In this document: positions 60,838-64,000 of the stretch, one piece after another
How the letters are laid out: every line of letters begins with the position of its first letter
Numbering within the stretch: position 1 is the stretch's first letter
NCBI GenBank assembly: GCA_021846695.1
Contig: JAJZWN010000002.1
Coordinates: 1 to 64,000, forward strand
Direction of reading: 5' to 3'
DNA: 64,000 bases
From: Thermoplasmata archaeon
GTDB lineage: Archaea > Thermoplasmatota > Thermoplasmata > Thermoplasmatales > Thermoplasmataceae
Made by a program: the position numbers and the translations under genes
Notes under the pieces: generated by a model
Database searches by the model: none
The model's input: the letters and a program-made list of their open reading frames with translations, nothing else
What the model was told of the DNA's origin: nothing

Positions 60838-61557
60838 TCAGGATGTGTTTCCTAAACCGTATTTCCTGTAGAAATCCTGTAAGGCACCTGATTTTATGGC
60901 ATCAAAAACCTTTTTTGATTCAATATCTGGATTTTCTGTTAAAATCCAGGAAAATTTCTTTCCAGTTTTATCAAGAATGTAATGGTTAAATTTCCAGTAT
61001 TTCGCCTCACTCTCCCACAGAATTCCGTAATTAGCCTGCCCGGATAAAATTCTCTGGGGTATTTCCCTATGGTGTAGGTCGCATATTATAGCCTCGCCCT
61101 TCAGGTCTCCATAATAACCACATTGCTTTTCATAATATTTTTTAAATGCCATTCCTATGGATGATAACTGGGGGTTTGGTATTGCAAGACCTTTTCTATC
61201 GATTTCACACAGGTCTGGCTTATTACCCTTACCGGACCATGCAATGCACATATGATCCTCAAAAGCAGGAAACCTGTCACTTAAATTCATTCTGCGGATC
61301 AACTCGTTATCAATGCAGATTATATGGGGAACACCTTCTATTTGGAGGTTCCCCAGAGAAATTGGAACGCCATTTGCCCTTTTCCTCACAAGAACCGAGG
61401 GCAATGTTTCAACATAAACCCTGATTCCGGATGAGGCGAAATATGAGATAATTTGAGGTACTATAAACCACTGGCTCCCTGATACAGAGATTTTAACTCC
61501 ATCGGTATACCCAAAAAAATCTGAAACAATATCAAATCCGGGGGATGCAAATTTCAT
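60838..61557 (-). CDS. Cytoplasmic solute-binding-protein-like (ModA/PBP-II fold) protein
   Basis: This 239-residue protein has the layout of a type II periplasmic binding protein: FASPGFDIVSDFFGYTDG at the start, SGSQWFIVPQIISYF (about 26-40), LAIPNPQLSSIGMAFKKYYE (about 128-147, the typical N-P-x-x-S/T crossover), and GQANYGILWESEAKYW (about 178-193). There is no signal peptide or lipobox and no ABC genes are next to it. It may sense an anion inside the cell rather than help import it; this is inference. A TTTATATAT box (about 61575) sits near the start, so it is probably leaderless. Confidence 0.65.
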   Translation of the reverse strand: MKFASPGFDIVSDFFGYTDGVKISVSGSQWFIVPQIISYFASSGIRVYVETLPSVLVRKRANGVPISLGNLQIEGVPHIICIDNELIRRMNLSDRFPAFEDHMCIAWSGKGNKPDLCEIDRKGLAIPNPQLSSIGMAFKKYYEKQCGYYGDLKGEAIICDLHHREIPQRILSGQANYGILWESEAKYWKFNHYILDKTGKKFSWILTENPDIESKKVFDAIKSGALQDFYRKYGLGNTS

Positions 61558-61937
61558 AAGTAATGATATTATAGATATATAAATAGGTTAGTCGTGGCAT
61601 GTAGTTATGGGATATAAGAAGGATGAAAAATACACCCTTCAATTTATTGCATTTTGATTTTCACATTGGATTTTTGATATTGAGTAATATCATAATAAAT
61701 AATAAAAAATTTGAATTAATACGAAGTTACGATTATATATTCATTCTTTGTAGCGGATTTGTTGGTTTTCGACTTAAATATACAAAAGCCGTTAATATAA
61801 TAGATAACTTTTGAAATCTTTTGAGTGAATTATGAAATCTTACAAAATATACATAATTTCGTTTTTTTTTGATTTATTCTACAAAAATAATAACGTATTT
61901 ATAAGTTAAATGTATATACGAATTGTAGGGTGAAAGT
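61558..61937. other. AT-rich intergenic region before the winged-helix gene
   Basis: About 380 bases without a convincing gene. The left edge holds the TATA box of the solute-binding-like gene. The right edge holds TATTTATAAG (61896-61905) and GGGTGA (61928-61933) for the winged-helix gene. Between are very AT-rich tracts including nine T residues (61861-61871 region). A 63-codon frame at 61623-61814 lacks a ribosome site and family features. Confidence 0.5.
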
Positions 61938-62258
61938 ATGGTACAGAATAAATTACAGACTGTTAATTCAGTTGAAAGGGATGAAGAAAAGAATGTAGTG
62001 GTTAGAACATACATGGGCAGGCCTTCTAAATTGCACGAGAATCAGATGTGCATACTGAAAAACTGCATAGAAGATAAAAAAGTTTGCACCGTACGTGAAA
62101 TCCAGAAATATATAGAAGAAGAATTTGACGTTACATATTCATCAAAGGAAGTCAGGGAAATACTTAGAAAGTTCAACCTTAACTATTATCCATTATTGAG
62201 AAAATATACATATGCCAGTTACTATAATGAAAAGATTATTAAAAAATTTGATTTTTAA
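61938..62258 (+). CDS. Winged-helix (HTH_33-like) protein
   Basis: This 106-residue protein has a core RTYMGRPSKLHENQMCILKN, CTVREIQKYIEEEFDVTYSS and KEVREILRKFNLNYYP, which matches the winged helix-turn-helix found at the front of IS630-type transposases (HTH_33). No transposase catalytic domain follows; the frame ends after a short tail (YTYASYYNEKIIKKFDF). It may be a domesticated DNA-binding protein or a remnant. Its own promoter, a good GGGTGA site at the right distance and a terminator hairpin after the stop suggest a working small gene. Confidence 0.7.
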   Translation: MVQNKLQTVNSVERDEEKNVVVRTYMGRPSKLHENQMCILKNCIEDKKVCTVREIQKYIEEEFDVTYSSKEVREILRKFNLNYYPLLRKYTYASYYNEKIIKKFDF

Positions 62259-62281
62259 TTATATATGTATTTGATTTTTAT

Positions 62282-62310
62282 CTGTCATTATTGCGATAAT
62301 GACAGTTTTT
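62282..62310 (+). terminator. Intrinsic-type terminator after the winged-helix gene
   Basis: CTGTCATTAT (62282-62291) and ATAATGACAG (62296-62305) pair perfectly around a four-base loop and are followed by five T. It lies 24 bases after the winged-helix stop codon, the most terminator-like structure in the right half of the window. Confidence 0.6.
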
Positions 62311-62445
62311 ACTATTTCCTTGACCTTTTGGGCTTTTAACATTACTACACGTCATTTTAACTCACGAGCACGAAGTCCACGGGTTAAGTAGAAGACAGGG
62401 GCACAGCAGGCAATATTCTTATTAGATTGTGATAAATTACCATGA

Positions 62446-63204
62446 ATGAATATACGCAGATATATAGATTCAAATTTCATTGTGGTAGGCCACAGAGGGT
62501 TGCCATCAAAATATATAGAGAATACTATGGAGTCCTTTGAAAATGCATTTAAATTCACAAACATTGTTGAACTGGACGTTCACCTTTCCAGTGATAATGA
62601 GGTATTCGTAATACATGACTTCAATCTGCAGCGCCTCGCGTCATTGAACCAGGAAGTAGAAAGCATGAGTTCCGGAGAAATCTATGAGGTTAATATTGGA
62701 AGTCAAAAAATTCCGAAATTAAAGGATCTTTTAATGGCACACAGGGACAAATACTTTCTTGTAGAATTAAAAACTGTGCATGACGATGGTTATATCATCA
62801 AAAATGATCTCCCAATGCACACCCTTAATGTAATAAGGGAAACAGGAATGGAGGACCATGTATGCATTATTTCTTTTGACCCCTATGCAATCAAACGAAC
62901 GAGAGAATTGAATGGCACTATTATGCTGGGCCTTGATTACGATAGCCATTCGGAAAAATATATAGGAAAAATCGATTGCAAGGACCTTGAGTCCATGGAT
63001 ATATCCCTTTATCTCCCAGAATTCAAGGAAGAATATATTGAAAAATTTATAAAAATCCACGGGGCAGGTTACTCTGTTTTGCCATGGACAGTAGATGACC
63101 CTGAAGATGCAGATAAGATATGCAACGCAGGATTAAACGGATTTATCACAAATAAGGTGGATATTATGGCCGGTAAATGTGGTCCTGATGAACATAAGAA
63201 ATGA
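62446..63204 (+). CDS. ugpQ: Glycerophosphodiester phosphodiesterase
   Basis: This 252-residue GDPD-family TIM barrel has the catalytic site VVGHRGLPSKYIENTMESFE (about 12-31), metal ligands in IVELDVHLSSDNEVFVIHDF (about 39-58) with the second His, and LVELKT (about 106-111). It cleaves glycerophosphodiesters to glycerol-3-phosphate (or, in archaea, possibly the 1-phosphate) and an alcohol. The C-terminal PWTVDDPEDADKICNAGLNG is typical. There is no signal peptide, so it is cytoplasmic and probably recycles lipid head groups. It stands alone. Confidence 0.9.
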   Translation: MNIRRYIDSNFIVVGHRGLPSKYIENTMESFENAFKFTNIVELDVHLSSDNEVFVIHDFNLQRLASLNQEVESMSSGEIYEVNIGSQKIPKLKDLLMAHRDKYFLVELKTVHDDGYIIKNDLPMHTLNVIRETGMEDHVCIISFDPYAIKRTRELNGTIMLGLDYDSHSEKYIGKIDCKDLESMDISLYLPEFKEEYIEKFIKIHGAGYSVLPWTVDDPEDADKICNAGLNGFITNKVDIMAGKCGPDEHKK

Positions 63205-63277
63205 TCTGGGTCCTACCATACTGATTCTATATGTGTCCCATAAGAAAAATATTAATGCTTTTAGCTATTAAGAGAAT

Positions 63278-64000
63278 ATGGATAATTTCTGGGATATAAA
63301 AGCAAAGGAAATAATGCAATCCTTCAGTGAAGATAAAAATTATGAAAAATGGAAGGAAGCGGTTTTGAATCCGTGGAACAAAAAAACCGGTTATAAGGAT
63401 AAAACCAGGGAAAATTCATCATCGATGCCAGTAAAGGAACTTTATACAGCTGGAGACCTTCCCAGAGACGCTGCCGAAAGAATTGGCTATCCGGGTGAGT
63501 ACCCGTTTACACGTGGTATATACCCGAACATGTACAGGGGAAGAAACTGGACCATGCGTATGTTCTCGGGTTTCGGGACACCGGACGATACAAATAAGAG
63601 GCTGAAATATTTAATAGAAAATGGGGAGACAGGGCTGAGTATAGCATTTGATATGCCAACGCTTTATGGTTACGATTGTGACAGCAAAAGGGCAGAGGGC
63701 GAGGTAGGCAAATGCGGTGTTAATGTTTCATCACTTCATGATATGGAGAGAATATTTGATGGCATTGACCTCTCAAAGGTAAGCACATCCATGACAATAA
63801 ATGCTCCTGCGGCCATACTCACAGCAATGTATTTTGTACTGGCAGAAAAAAAGGGCATACCCTTAGAAAAAATTTCTGGAACAGTACAGGCAGATATACT
63901 GAAGGAGTATATAGCCCAGAAAGAATGGATGTACCCGCCTGAGGCCCATCTAAGGCTAATCAGGGACATGCTTGTATATTCAACAGAACACGTCCCAAAA
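63278..64000 (+). CDS. Methylmalonyl-CoA mutase, large subunit, partial at window edge
   Basis: A frame opening at ATG 63278 stays open for 241 codons to the last base and is cut by the window. It begins MDNFWDIKAKEIMQ and reads FTRGIYPNMYRGRNWTMRMF, GLSIAFDMPTLYGYDCDS and STSMTINAPAAILTAMYF. These are the substrate-side motifs of the TIM-barrel domain of B12-dependent methylmalonyl-CoA mutase. It interconverts methylmalonyl-CoA and succinyl-CoA in propionate and branched-chain amino-acid breakdown. The B12-binding domain lies beyond the window or on a separate gene, as in many archaea. Confidence 0.93.
   Translation, partial: MDNFWDIKAKEIMQSFSEDKNYEKWKEAVLNPWNKKTGYKDKTRENSSSMPVKELYTAGDLPRDAAERIGYPGEYPFTRGIYPNMYRGRNWTMRMFSGFGTPDDTNKRLKYLIENGETGLSIAFDMPTLYGYDCDSKRAEGEVGKCGVNVSSLHDMERIFDGIDLSKVSTSMTINAPAAILTAMYFVLAEKKGIPLEKISGTVQADILKEYIAQKEWMYPPEAHLRLIRDMLVYSTEHVPK

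Noticed and set aside
61623..61814. 63-codon frame in the AT-rich gap before the winged-helix gene
   Set aside because: No ribosome site, very AT-rich low-information protein, no family likeness; treated as non-coding.
62354..62394. TTAACTC...GGGTTAA imperfect inverted repeat before the glycerophosphodiesterase gene, considered as a tRNA piece or IS end
   Set aside because: It does not fold as a tRNA arm and no transposase gene or second end is nearby.
1..64000. tRNA, rRNA or CRISPR array
   Set aside because: No T-arm consensus in a cloverleaf context, no rRNA-like stretch and no regularly spaced direct repeats were found by eye; a covariance search would be decisive.

Overview
The window looks like chromosome from an acidophilic euryarchaeon of the order Thermoplasmatales (a Ferroplasma, Acidiplasma, Picrophilus or Cuniculiplasma relative); I do not name a species. 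The archaeal calls are a thermosome subunit, geranylgeranylglyceryl phosphate synthase, a tetraether-synthase-like radical SAM protein, ribosomal proteins eS17 and eL41, Trm1, archease, XPB with Bax1, pyruvoyl arginine decarboxylase and archaeal dihydroneopterin aldolase. Base composition is AT-rich, TATA boxes lie 20-35 bases before many starts (short or absent leaders), and gene pairs often overlap. No tRNA, rRNA or CRISPR array was seen.

Layout. (1) 1-2.75 kb is an insertion-sequence graveyard: an IS5-type transposase lacking its end, an IS3-type orfA/orfB pair with a damaged orfB, and two IS110-type fragments in opposite orientation. Between the IS110 pieces is a well-folded non-coding segment with the architecture expected of an IS110 bridge RNA. 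(2) 2.8-9.4 kb is a sugar cluster on the minus strand: aldo/keto reductase, GH78 alpha-L-rhamnosidase, a membrane protein, a metallo-beta-lactamase-fold protein with a lost metal site, and a rhamnonate-dehydratase-like enolase-superfamily enzyme. L-rhamnose mutarotase and a DHDPS-family aldolase at 45.1-46.3 kb probably belong to the same pathway. (3) 9.4-22.6 kb is housekeeping: CinA-like protein, Trm1/THEP1/MptD, GGGP synthase, purS-purL-purB, a chlorite-dismutase-family protein, a rhodanese, eS17, a universal stress protein and a 35-residue eL41 gene. (4) 22.7-27.3 kb holds an MFS transporter, glutamate decarboxylase and the second member of a YrhK-tailed membrane-protein pair (the first is at 13.6 kb).

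(5) 27.3-33.0 kb is a compact minus-strand histidine operon, hisZ-G-D-B-H-A-F-IE, nearly every junction overlapping; it uses the short HisG plus HisZ. (6) 33.2-39.1 kb has a SIS-domain protein, an HSL-type esterase, an ABC importer with fused permease and a separate AAA-associated domain protein but no binding protein, and a NYN-type nuclease. (7) 39.1-44.7 kb has a stand-alone encapsulated-ferritin-like protein beside a repeated TTAGACTAA element, a hotdog thioesterase, a pRiA4b ORF-3-like protein and the Bax1-XPB pair. (8) 46.4-57.9 kb is information processing: thermosome, Lhr-type helicase, a tandem pair of short MutS-like ATPases, PdaD, LeuRS and archease. (9) 57.9-64 kb has the tetraether-synthase-like gene, two poorly understood proteins (one resembling a cytoplasmic solute-binding protein), a winged-helix protein, a glycerophosphodiesterase and the first 241 codons of methylmalonyl-CoA mutase, cut by the window edge.

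The observations most worth following are the candidate bridge RNA, the split rhamnose pathway with its degenerate MBL protein, the ferritin-like gene and its palindromes, the MutS-like pair and the YrhK-tailed paralogues. All family calls rest on reading motifs by eye; no database search was possible.
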